Source of the DNA: Panorpa germanica
Taxonomy: Eukaryota > Arthropoda > Insecta > Mecoptera > Panorpidae
DNA length: 64,000 nucleotides
Direction: 5' to 3'
NCBI GenBank assembly: GCA_963678705.1
Contig: OY783208.1
Span: forward strand, 13,327,782 to 13,391,781
Positions 42,945 to 54,123 of the stretch are shown here, piece after piece (position 1 is the stretch's first letter; each line of letters begins with the position of its first letter). The notes beneath the pieces are model-generated. The model did not search any database. It was given only the letters and a program-made list of their open reading frames with translations, and was not told the DNA's origin. A program made the position numbers and the translations under genes.

Positions 42945-43241
42945 ATGTATCACAATTATTACGTAAGTTTACGTTTTGTGAGGTATAATTCAACAATCAA
43001 TGACGAAGGCTCGTCTGTAACTAGGGGTCTACCATTGTTGCACCAATTATTGACAAAAGCGGGGCTCAAATGCATTAAACAACAGAAACAGAGCGACATG
43101 CCTAGAGGAATCTACCCAGTGTACACTTTAGCTTTACTTCCGGAATCCCGAATCCATGTGGAAATTGTAAATAAGAAACCGAAAGTCAAATCGAAATCCA
43201 CAACGTCCCAGAATAAGAAGAAGAAGAAGACGCCGGCCTGA
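42945..43241 (+). CDS. Unidentified 98-residue ORF with Lys-rich tail
   Basis: ORF starting at the TTAA end of the outer element. It has a basic C-terminus (a KKKKK run) and no recognised domain. It may be fortuitous or the last part of an interrupted gene. Confidence 0.25.
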   Translation: MYHNYYVSLRFVRYNSTINDEGSSVTRGLPLLHQLLTKAGLKCIKQQKQSDMPRGIYPVYTLALLPESRIHVEIVNKKPKVKSKSTTSQNKKKKKTPA

Positions 43242-43679
43242 AAATGAATTGTTTGGGTTAATTTAAGAATTAATTGTGATTTTTGTTTTGAGATTTGATT
43301 TAAATTATGTAAATATTTTGTAATTATATAAAATATTGTCTGACTGCAGCTGGTGTTTTATTTTGTATTGATGTGCCCCTGAATTGATGGCAACACAAAT
43401 AACAACAATTTGAATAACAACTATCATTTCTTGCTAACTTTTGTCCCTTTAATTATCCTGGTTCCTTAAATGACTATTTTAATTGTTTATATCTTCAATA
43501 ATACACGTAGCTGTCTACTCAGAACAATAGGTTGTTGGTTATAAGACTAGAATCTAAAAATAAACAGACATTAAATAAACTTAATCGTTTAAATTTAGTA
43601 AGAGTCGATGCGCCTGAATTGAAGGCAACACACACAACAGCAAAAACTCTACAGTAAAGAAATAAACTTTACTGAATTG

Positions 43680-44646
43680 GGCTTTTGTCCTCATTTTGTA
43701 GTGGTCGATTTTTCAATTGTTGATTGAAATTGATGTTAATAAATGTGTATTGGCGTGTCTATTTTATTAAATATCTAAATGTTGAAAGAGATATAGCTAT
43801 TTAAAGTTTGAATTTCGTTTTACTGACGTCACGAACTGAATAGAATATAATAAGTAGTGTTATTTATTTCAAAATCATTGGATATTTGAGGGATTCATTT
43901 TTATTTATTTATTTCAATACAATCCATTTTTTATTATATATTTATAATATTTAAATTATATTTAAAATAATATTCAAGATGGTGGCTTTACTTAACTCTT
44001 TCTATGGAAAGCGCGCGTTATTTGAATATTATTTAAATAAATACATAAATTTGTAATAAAAAGATAAGAGAGAGAGAGAGATTTTCCATTTTTCTTCAAC
44101 TATTTAAGGCAATTTAATTTTAGTTTAAATTTTTTTTATAAGCTCATTTGGGTCAAAACTTTGCAACCTGGTTTTCAATTATAACATCGTTGCAAAGTTT
44201 TGTCCCCACCGAGAAACAACTTACTAGATGAGCTGCCCAGAAGACAACGCGGTTAAGTCCATTGTTTGATATTTTCTGATTTTTGTAAATTTTAACAGAA
44301 AAATTAATTTTCTTTCCAGTTCATTAGTGAGACATCTCTTGTGCATTTATGAGTTGTTTGCTAATTGAACCAGGTGTAGTGTTCAAAATGCTCAAACTTT
44401 GATTTTTCGGAGATGTCCCACTAATGAACTGAACATAATCTTCCAGGGTTTTAAGAAATTTAATGAATTTTAAATTGTACATGCATGTTCCCTATTATTT
44501 GTGTTCTATATTTACGCTATTTAAATAAGTTAGTAGTCGCCTTTTGGACACCCTTTACTTTTAATAATTAACACATTAGTTTTACAAGTGGAAATTTTAT
44601 TTTATGAAGATGTCGAAATAATTAAATCTTCTAATTAATTCCACTG

Positions 44647-44678
<32 letters not shown>

Positions 44679-44753
44679 GTCTCGTGGTTCCGTTCATTTC
44701 ATTTCCTTCCCTCCCTGTGTGTTTTTGTTTTGCGCGGTTTTGTTTCACGCTGA
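43680..44753 (+). repeat. FREP-linked repeat block, copy 1
   Basis: Matches 62025-62130 and 62865-63869 over nearly its whole length (landmarks: ACTGACGTCACGAACTG, AAGCGCGCGTTAT, a short (GA)n tract, CGTTGCAAAGTTTTGTCCCC, CTCTCTCTCT run, TTTGCGCGGTTTTG). It lies directly downstream of the FREP last exon in both places. A shorter piece precedes the exon at 52378 (52250-52377). Confidence 0.85.
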
Positions 44754-47700
44754 TCATTTCCGTCTGATCAGCATCCGCGCTGTTTTAAGGGCGTACGCGT
44801 CAAAGTTGTATTTCCAGTGCATTGTCTCCCAACCAAACTCAGCCGTAACTTTGTACAGACCCTTCAAATTACTGCAAGTAAAACACAACGTTAAAATAGT
44901 ACCAACACAAAAACACTGGGTGAACATAAATGGATCAGGGTTACCAACTGACAACAACTGAATGTTGCCATGAACTCTGCACTGAAATATATTTTAGTCA
45001 ATTCACTGAAAATCATAAATTACAAAAATCTAAATCCGCAACAAAGCGATGGGAGTTTCATTGGGTTGCTGCATATTTTTATTTCATCTAATAAAACTGC
45101 TTTTAATCACACGGTGAACAAAAAACGTAAATTTATGTCAAACGAATATTTTTCTTAATGTAATCTGACATTATATTAACGTAAAAAAGTTAACCTAAAT
45201 ATAGGCCGTGTATTAGAAAGTGTAGGACAGCTATAGAAGTTAGTGTCGCAGCACAACTACCTTAATTAAAGCAAAAGTTCTGAAATATTTTACTAGTTTA
45301 AGTATAATGTCTTATTTTCAGTTTAATAAATTTGTTGAAATTTGATAAAAGTTTGAATATTTAACGGAGTCATATTCCTGAACTGCCGCGGAGAAAATGT
45401 TGTAACATGGAAACGAATAATTGTGTGACTTGTGACAGAACTCGCAGACCCGGAGTAGGAATAAGTAAACCCGTGGCCTGGAGATAATGTGTCTAGGCCC
45501 GGGCGTTCGATAAGGTGGCAACCCTACACTCTAGAGGACCGTCACATCGCGCGTCACGTGACGCAGACGCAGGTGGAGATAGTTACCTGGCCGAACAAGT
45601 GTTGTACCACCAGGCTCCTTGCGGGACTCAGCACAGTTACGCGACGGGTGCTCGTCCTGGTCCTTGTCGTACGTAGAGAATTTCATTCCGTTCAGGAGCC
45701 AGTTGCTGTTGCTGCCGGGTTTGTACATGGAGTCGCCTGAAACAATAACAATAACATTGCGGTACAAACAAACCAACAACTGGGCACACTCAACAACCAT
45801 CCGTTGTTAACACGTTCATGACGGGACGGGGCGACAGAGGGGGGGGGGGGATTATTTTACAACTAATAAATAACGGGGAAACAAAACATTAAACTTCCTG
45901 TTGTTTTCAACGTCAAATAATTTAAATTTTCTACAAAAGTAAAACACAACGTGTTCCGTACTCCGTGCTCCGTCCTCAACGTGTTAACCACATTACTTAA
46001 TCAATAATTTAACATTTAACACCACGCTCACGTCACAAAGTGTGTTATGTGTTAAGTTTATTTGTTATCAACTCCTAGTACCCGGTGTTGCTCGGTTTGT
46101 CTAGTGATGGGAGGGGGACATAATTTTAAAACAATTGGGTTGTGAATTATTTTCTATTAGTTTCTTTAATTTTTAAATATTCTTATAAGAGTCTGTAGAA
46201 TAGAAGGAAAGAGGGCATGAAACTGACGTGACGTCATTGGATTTGTAGTTGTTTATAAATGTTGATCTTTTAAACGATTAAAAGGGCAAAAAGGACTATT
46301 TTAATTGGTTATTTCTCCTGGAATATTGCGACTTATTAAGGCATGGCTCACATCGTGGCCCTTTAAACTTATCACCAGATATCTCAGTCCGTTGGAATCT
46401 CGTAATTTGCGCTCTTCATGGCCCATACTGCTGGAGTCGGCTGCAATTAGGGAATACAATCCCGAAATATATTCACGATCCCGGGATTTCTGGATTTCGG
46501 GATTTGAAAGAGTCAATCCCGGGATTAGTTATATAGCATTTCAGCAGTTAAGTTTAATGTTTTTTTGCGTTACTTCATATAACAATTACATCCATAGAAG
46601 ATCATATTTTTAAGAGCATAAAACTATTTGATGTCAAAAATAATATTTTAAAAACAATTTATTATCAAATAACAAATCGGTCAATTATTTAGCAAATCAA
46701 TAGAAATGTGAAAGAAGAAACAATGGCCTTTGCATTTAACTTTCATTTCCTAGCCGTTGTTATTTGTTTTCCATATAAGCGCCCTCCTAGAAAGCCCGAC
46801 CTGATTCAACTCTGGTACTTGGGACATTATCCTGTACACAAAAACACAAACCAAAGTAAGTATTCCAGGCTGTCCAATATTTGTGAAAACATAGTAGGAG
46901 ACCAGTCACGTTATTTATGCTGTAGGACAAAAGTGGCATTAGCTTACCGGCAGTTCCGCTGTAACCGCTATTTGTCAGCTGGAATCCAGTACTGGAAGAG
47001 CCGACGATAAAGGTCTCGTAACGGGCGTACGCCTTGGTCCCGTTATGCGCCTCCAGCTCAACGTACAGCTCATGGTGTCCTCCTTTTGTGATCTGCAACG
47101 AATACAAGTCATTATGAATTCCATTTCTTCTGAGTGTTGTCAGCAACAGACTGCTAATTTCCAAGCTATTTGATGACGTTGAAATGCAAACTGATCTACC
47201 TCATGGATGTGCTCTAGTCCAAGCCAGTGATTACCCGTTTTTGGACCGAAACCGGCACTGTATTCAGTGTAATTCCTGTAGAAGTCTACGTCTCCGTTAA
47301 ATCTCTGTTGTATCACCTGAAATAATTTAACAAATAGTTTTTACCTGTAGATTCATTTAATCCTTGACAAGGTTTTCTTGAGATTTTAGCGGTATTATAC
47401 TTACTGTCCATTTTTGTCCGGCTAATGTCAGGTCACAGTAAACGTCAAATGGTTCAGTGATACTGGTTGGCTGGATGACATAAACACCGGAAGTGTCAAT
47501 CAAAACATCTCCACAGTATGAAGGCAGAGCTAGAATGAAGTCAACTTGGTTATTGTAGGCGTTCGGCTGGATTAACTTGATTTGAAACTTTCAAATTGTC
47601 ATGACTGCAGTGGCGTGACATCCATAAAAATTCTTTATTAAACTTATTTTACTTAATCTAACTTTGGAGAGAACTTACTGCGACACTGAGGAGGCTCTGT

Positions 47701-49207
47701 GGTCCATAATCCGTTATAACAGAGAGCTGTTCTATTCCCTAAGATCTCAAAAGTTGCGTCGCAGGAAAAAATGGCTGTGGACCAATTAGGAACTTCTGTG
47801 CCGTGTACGAAAGGGCCACCCAAATCTGATAGCTCATAGCTTCCATGCGCTGGATTTGTCGGCAAGGGACATGTTACCTTTCCTGGAAAATACAGAAATA
47901 AATTAGATTTAGTCCCAACAAATTTGTTATTTTCCTTTTAGGACATTATCTTACTCTGGCATTTTGTAAATTGGGTGTCCCATGTGCCATCAATGCAAAC
48001 GGCCGTGAAATGTGGATATGGTACGTAGTTGACGTCATAGTTGTACTAAATTATTGTTGAATTGGGTACAAGTGCTCTAGGATGTGTATCAGCAAAGGCC
48101 CCAGAACTGTGTAACGTCCGTTCCCTGGGAATTCTGGCAAAGTACAGTTTCTGCAAGTCAAATGAATTTTTCTGGATTAAAGTTATTTGCAGTGCAGCAA
48201 GAAGTTTAATTTATTTCAATTCTCAATGCTTGGTAATTAACCAATCAAAGTCTGGTCAAATAATCAATTTGGAAGCACAAAACACTACTGGAACAAGTTG
48301 TTAATGAAATAATAAATAGAGTGAGAGTTTTATCTCATTTCATGGTACTTACGAATCACACTGAAGAAGAAAGTTGGAGTCATGTCGGTCGTTGCAAGAA
48401 ACTGAAAAAGAAAATGCAACTTGTACACACAGAAGTAGAATACAACGACCAGGGACAAGGCTATAAGATTTCTTTGCGTAAGAACAGAATATTTAACATT
48501 TTAAAACTAATAAACTAAAATAAATAAAATTGATATCTAATAAACGTAATAATCAATGTAACTGTGACATTTAATTAATTTTAAACAGAAAACAATTATG
48601 AAGTTAAACAATTAAAAGTTTAGCTTTCCAAACAATTAGAAAGTAAACGTTTAAGCACATTTAGCATTGACCCTTCTAAATTAAACTTTAGTTAGAATCA
48701 GTCCCTTTTGAATAAAGAAACAATTAGTAATGTTACATCATTTTGAAATCTACATTCTGCATTTACAGTTAAATGTTTGTAAGGTTTACGTAACATAAAA
48801 ATTACAATTATTAAAATTAGTTAGAAATGTGATTCTAGTATAATGTTCAGTTAACTTGTTTATTGCTACACGAATGATGAGACATTTATTGGTGGATTCT
48901 TAAAATCATGAAATGACGAATATTACCAAGTTTCGTTTAAGTAAAATGTTACCTAAATTTAAGCTAATATAGACATTTTGTGTTTGCGGGAATTAATTAA
49001 ATAACTTTTATTTCTAAATTGTGTACTACGGGTTATTCTTCTTCTTCTTTTTGACTATTTATTGAACTTTAAATTGCGCTGAAGAAATATAATTTATAGA
49101 ATTACTGGTATTTAAGAATATCGATTGTAAAAATAAAAACAAAAATTAGACTTACCTGACAGCAGCCCTAATTGGCACACCACTAATATTATAAAAATTT
49201 TCAACAT
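44754..49207 (-). pseudogene. Fibrinogen-related protein with two sushi modules, 9 exons, three lesions
   Basis: Minus-strand exons: 49156-49207 (signal peptide start MLKIFIILVV), 48353-48401, 47955-48150 (sushi 1), 47679-47882 (sushi 2, four Cys, ending PPQCR), then the fibrinogen C-terminal domain in 47405-47529 (CGD...GVYVIQP...VYCD), 47200-47316 (VIQQRFNGDVDF...HWLGLEHIHE), 46948-47092 (ITKGGHHELYVELE...SGYSGTAG), 45587-45736 (GDSMYK...MKFSTYDKDQDEH...NCAESRK) and 44754-44871 (SNLKGLY...ALKTARMLIRRK). All junctions have GT/AG sites with matching phases. Such secreted lectin-like proteins act in pattern recognition or development. Lesions: a one-base loss in the exon at 45587 just before the WWYNTC motif (near 45616), a one-base loss in sushi 1 (near 48105) and a TAG at 48046-48048. 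Either a recent pseudogene or assembly errors. Confidence 0.88.
48041..48150 (-). other. Lesion cluster in sushi exon 1
   Basis: The exon is 196 nt, one short of the 3n+2 length required by its neighbours' phases. The frame is CTLPEFPGNGRYT at its start but must shift to reach VPYPHFTAVCIDGTWDTQFTKC at its end, and that frame holds a TAG at 48046-48048. Confidence 0.75.
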
Positions 49208-50026
49208 TTTTTGTTTTTCTGTGTTAGATTATTTTGTGTTTCACTTTATCGCGTTCACTTGTAATTGTCGTTAGGCCAGTTGGTCCAGACATCTTATAGT
49301 CGAATTGACGAAAGATAAACTGGTTCAAACTGCAAATATTCGCGTAAACAAGGTGAGAGGTCACGGATAACGTCAGAGTGATAAGAACGGGATGTTTGTT
49401 AACATGGAAATCCCAAATTAAGAAATAAATGATTAAAACTTGAGCACGTGTTAACAGAATTGAGATCATCGCCGAATCACGTGATCAGTGGACTGTCCCA
49501 TTTGTTGTAAACGACGCACAAGTTTTTCTGAAGGGTGCCATGTCGTCACACGCAGCATTCAACAATAATATGCTCTACTGTTACTCAGCCCGAAATTAAG
49601 ATTTTCCTATTTTATTCTTTAAAATATATCAGCTTTATTTTGTAATCCGTAGAACCACTTTAATTATTAATATCTCACTTCACAGCTAACCCTGCGTGTG
49701 TTCACTGTGTCTTTTAAGGAACAGTTGAAATTACAAACTCCTATTTCTCTGTCATGAGTACAGAGGGCGCTTCACCTGTGCCCCCTAAAAATCTAGGTAG
49801 TGGTAGGGACTTGAGGTTAGAGTGGCGTCCGGATCAGGCAGATTACCGACAAAGGCGAGCCAGTGAAACTTCCCTTTGTCCAGACCTAAAAGGGTCAGTG
49901 TACAAACTACTTTAGTATTTTCCAATGTTTGTAAATGCACTTTTCTTTGTTTTTCTCGTTGTTTTACAGTTTTTTTATGGTTAAAATAAATGTTTTATAA
50001 AATTTAATGTATTATTTCTTAGATTA
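49208..50026. other. Upstream region of the FREP gene
   Basis: Presumed promoter-bearing intergenic DNA between the FREP start and the mariner element. No TATA box or other site is clear enough to call. Confidence 0.35.
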
Positions 50027-50028
50027 TA

Positions 50029-51321
50029 GCACATGGGCTGAAATGTCCCGGGCATAACACATAGATGGCGCTAGTTTTATTGCAGTCACCTTTTTTCAGT
50101 TAATACTAACCTTCAAAAGACAGCTGTTAAATATTCATGATATTCTATTCATTAGTTTGTGAGTTATTGTGCTAAGAGTGACGCTACTTTTGTTATTTTC
50201 AAAACAATGGATCAAAAACAATTTCGTGTTTTAATTTTACACTGCTTCTTGATGGGAAAAAATACCGTTCAAGCGAAGCAATGGCTTGAAAAGTGTTATG
50301 GGGACTCCGCTCCATCAGAAACAATAATAAAACGTTGGTTTGCTGACTTCAAACGTGGTTGTAGAGACACCGATGATGCAGAACGCAGTGGACGTCCAAA
50401 TGAGGCGGTAACACCAGAAAACATAAAAAAAATCCACAAAATCGTTTTGAATGATCGAAAAGTGAAGTTGCGTGAGTTAGCTGACATCGTACAGATATCA
50501 AAAGAACGTGTTGGCTTTATATTGCATAAGCATTTGACTATGAAAAAACTCTGTTCAAAGAAGGTGCCGCGTTTGCTTACTGTTGACCAAAAACGAGAAT
50601 GTGTTGATGATTCTGAGCAGTGTTTGGCCATGTTTAAGCGTAACAAACCAAAATTTTTGCGTCGATATGTGATAATGGATAAAACATGGATCCATCACTT
50701 CACTCCGGAATCAAAACGATCGTCATCTGAGTGGACAGCAACTGGTGAACCTCGTCCAAAGCGCTTGAAAGCACAACAATCGGCTGGAAAGGTTATGGCC
50801 TCAGTATTTTGGGATGTGCGTGGTGTAATATTCATCGACTATCTTGAGAAAGGAAATACCATTAACAGTGAATATTATATATCGTTATTGGAGCGATTGA
50901 AGGCCGAAATTGCAAAGAAACGACCGCATATTGCAAAGAAAAAAATCTTGTTTCATCAAGCCAACGCACCGTGTCACAAGTCAATCAAAACAATGGCAAA
51001 ACTACAGGAATTGAACTTCGAATTGCTCCCACATCCACCGTATTCGCCAGATTTGGCTCGCAGCGACTACTGCCTGTTCGCAGACCTGAAGAAAATGCTC
51101 GCCGGTAAGAAATTTCGCACGAATGAAGAGGTTATCACTGAAACTGAGGCCTATTTTGAGGCAAACGATAAATCGTTCTACAAAAGTAGTATTGAAATGT
51201 TAGAGCGGCGCTGGAATGATTGCGTTGCTCTTGATAGAGATTACGTTGATAAATAAAGCTAATTTTAAACCAAAAAAACTGTGTTTTCTTTGTTACGGCC
51301 GGGACTTTCCAGCCCATGTGT
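50029..51321 (+). mobile_element. Full-length mariner element, TSD TA
   Basis: About 30-bp inverted termini: CACATGGGCTGAAATGTCCC (left) and the inverse of CACATGGGCTGGAAAGTCCC (right). TA flanks both ends (50027-50028, 51322-51323). Length 1293 bp, as expected for mariner. A second, fragmentary copy is at 23936-24302. Confidence 0.92.
50207..51256 (+). CDS. mariner transposase, full-length ORF with altered catalytic triad
   Basis: 349 codons from ATG (MDQKQFRV), the usual size for Tc1/mariner DD34D transposases. The N-terminal half has paired helix-turn-helix motifs; catalytic motifs are MDKTWIHHF (Asp158, where the family has MDETW), FHQANAPCH (Ala252 where the family has the second catalytic Asp, FHQDNAPCH) and LARSDYCLF (Asp287, where the family has LAPSDY). 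Spacing 252 to 287 is the 34-residue gap. There are no stops or frameshifts. Substitution of the second Asp should abolish cleavage, although DNA binding may remain. Confidence 0.9.
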   Translation: MDQKQFRVLILHCFLMGKNTVQAKQWLEKCYGDSAPSETIIKRWFADFKRGCRDTDDAERSGRPNEAVTPENIKKIHKIVLNDRKVKLRELADIVQISKERVGFILHKHLTMKKLCSKKVPRLLTVDQKRECVDDSEQCLAMFKRNKPKFLRRYVIMDKTWIHHFTPESKRSSSEWTATGEPRPKRLKAQQSAGKVMASVFWDVRGVIFIDYLEKGNTINSEYYISLLERLKAEIAKKRPHIAKKKILFHQANAPCHKSIKTMAKLQELNFELLPHPPYSPDLARSDYCLFADLKKMLAGKKFRTNEEVITETEAYFEANDKSFYKSSIEMLERRWNDCVALDRDYVDK

Positions 51322-51323
51322 TA

Positions 51324-52240
51324 TATATAGATTCTTTTAATAGTTCTTCTTTTTATTACAATAAGTTTTTGAAGATGGGTGACCAGTCAACGGGTAAACT
51401 AGAAAAGCGAAAACGATGTTCTCTTTGATTATAAAATAAATTCTCTTTTTGACACTAATTATTATTAACTAATATTAATTATTATTTCATAACTTTTGTA
51501 TTTTCATCAATAAAAACTTTCTTCGTGCCGAATAATCACCGTTCCGTTTATTACGACATGCCTGAATCCGTAAAATATTCCACACTTTCAGGTGAACAAA
51601 TAATTACATTTTTTGTAGTTCACGTCAAAGACACTACTTTCTTTCGAAAGCTTATAGTCTAAGGTAGAAAGGTCTAGAACCATTTTTCCTAATATTTGTT
51701 TGTTATAAAGTTACGAATTTTTTAACAATATTCCGTTTTTTACTATTTGTCAATCGGCTAGTGTCCTATGTCTTAATTTCTATAAAAGTGTGCTATCTAT
51801 TGATAAAGTAGGTGGTATCTACTAACAAATAATTGAACATTTGAGGTTCTAGTAACCCACTTTATCAATATGTAAGACACTTTTATAAAAATTAAGACAT
51901 AGGCCTATTCAAAAATTCGACAGTTGAAGAAAATATAAAAAGCCGTGAAAAAGACTCGGAAGTTTCCAATTCCAACAAGTGCCTCTCGAAGTCATCTTCC
52001 ATTATTTTAATGTAACTCGAAAGAAGAAATCTCATCTTAAGAAATAATTCGTAGGCACAATAATCTAACAGTTAAATCGCAAAGAAGAAGTAGAACTAAA
52101 AGATTGCATTGCTAAAAATTGATTAAATAAAAATAATTAATTATTAAAGTTTTTAAAATTGGCGCCAAAATATTTAAAATACATTTGCGGTTTTTTTATA
52201 TTTACATACATTTTATATTTCTAGTCAATTTATATTTTTA
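51324..52240. repeat. Degenerate repeat blocks (D2-related)
   Basis: Part (about 51,720-51,915) matches the D2 family seen at 13590-13720 and 62520-62600 (ACATTTGAGGTTCTAGTAACCC and the ATTAAGACATAGG end). The remainder is unassigned AT-rich DNA. Confidence 0.5.
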
Positions 52241-52249
52241 TAGTCGTGG

Positions 52250-52850
52250 TTTTTTTATAATTTATTTATTTATATATTTAAATACATATTTGTTATTCGC
52301 ATATTTATAATATTTATTTTATAGAGAAAGGGAGAGCGAGTGAGAGAGAGATTATAAAATTAGTTTGTAAAAAATGTTCATTTCCTACTGATCAACATCC
52401 GCGCTGTTTTAAGGGCGTACCAGTCAAAGTTGTAAACCCAGTACATTGTCCTCCCATTATCATCCACACCCGTATCTTTGTACACACTGTTCAAATTGCT
52501 GCAAGTAAAACACAACGTTAGAATAGTACCAACACAAAAACGCAGGGTGAACATAAATGGATCAGGGTTACCAACTGACAACAACTAAGTGATGCCATGA
52601 ACTCTGCACTGAAATATATTTTAGTCAATTCACTGAAAATCATAAATTACAAAAATCTAAATCCGCAACAAAGCGTTGGGAGTTTCATTAGGTTGCTGCA
52701 TATTTTTATTTCATCTAATAAAACTGCTTTTAATCACCCGGTGAACAAAAAAACGTAAATTTATGTCAAACGAATATATTTCTTAATGTAATCTGACATA
52801 ACATCAACATAAAAAAGTTAACCTAAATACAGGACGTGTATTAGAAAGAC
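52250..52850 (-). repeat. Duplicated FREP 3'-end segment
   Basis: Matches the 3' end of the FREP gene and adjoining intron (44748-45225) with a few percent divergence, ending abruptly after TGTATTAGAAAG. It shows segmental duplication of the terminal exon with its flanks. Confidence 0.8.
52378..52498 (-). pseudogene. Isolated FREP terminal exon
   Basis: An acceptor TTGCAG precedes an exon encoding SNLNSVYKDTGVDDNGRTMYWVYNFDWYALKTARM..., then a stop. It is open and well preserved, but no preceding fibrinogen exons are found up to 54 kb, where the copia element begins. It may be a remnant of a neighbouring FREP gene. Confidence 0.72.
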
Positions 52851-54006
52851 ATTACACATTGAGAAAATACTCAATAATGTTGGCCACGCAATTAGTAGAG
52901 TGCAGGCAATTTAAACAATGTAACGGGCATGTCACGGTAATTGAGAAATTGTTACACCCGAATGACATTTAATGGTTTTTAATAAGTTGATGGATTATTT
53001 AAGTAAATTACAAAAATAAAACGAAAAGTGACTCAGACTTAATGCAATGAATATTTCAAATTAAAATTATTTATTGTTCACGGTCTTTGTGCATTTACTT
53101 TATTTAATTAAAGTAGTCGTTGACTGTTGGACACCCTGTACTGTTTAATCGTTAATAGCTATTAGTTTGCACTGAAAAAATTGATGTGAAAAGCAACAAA
53201 AATAATGAAAGTAAAAGATTGTAAATAACTTGGACGTTTGGACGAAGTGTGGTGGTGTATGTTTGGTTGCAAATTGTTTAGGGGCAAGAATTTCAGTCGA
53301 TGTATTTGTATATAAGATGTAGAGTGTAAGGCAGACTTTAAACGACTATTTTAATTGTTTATATCTTCAATAACATTGCGACTATTTAAAACAAATCATA
53401 TTTGAGATCCTGATAGTTAACTTTATCAGTACATGTAATATACTTTTCTAGAATTTAAGAATGTAGTGTGTCAACGGGGGTATCCCCAACCAATCTTTAA
53501 CAAATTTATAGTGGACTATAGCAGATTGAATGGAGTCCAAGATAAATTAGTACTAGATAGAATGGTCCGTTGCTTAGTTATATTATATTTAGTTGGTTAT
53601 TTCCCCTTGTTCTATTGAGCAAGTAAAATGCATTTTATTTACTAGATTTAAATTTAGCGGGTTAAGAAATACTGTATTCCACAAACTTGTAATACTAAAT
53701 TCTAATATATGTAATAATAGAAACTCATTAATAATATAAATTAATTTAATTATAATTTTAAAATACATCAAATCATAACATACTAGTTTATATTGTATGT
53801 CTAATCAATACAGCAACTATATTATATTGTTTAAACTAAAGAGAAGTATTTATTTTATTAATAATAAATGTTGTATTAATAACAATATATAAACTAATAA
53901 ACTAATAATATAAGTAATTAATTAATAAATTAATACAATTACCATTATAGAAGTTTTGAAGATTCTGGTTGATATTGTGTCCAGGATGACTGGACTGTTT
54001 GATAGT
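52851..54006. other. AT-rich DNA with D2-like repeat
   Basis: From 53340 to 53520 the sequence matches 62670-62830 (GAGATCCTGATAGTTAAC through GTGTGTCAACGGG). No gene recognised. Confidence 0.5.
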
Positions 54007-54123
54007 ATAAGTGTTATATTTAGCAGAAATAAACTAATATTTTATATTAATCAGGTTTATTTTATTAACTAAATGTACACTTGCATTAAGATGTCACAGA
54101 GTATAGAATTACATAGTACAGTA

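Noticed and set aside
45318-45521. Short ORFs around 45.3-46.6 kb as separate genes
   Set aside because: They fall in a FREP intron and do not match the exon phase pattern.
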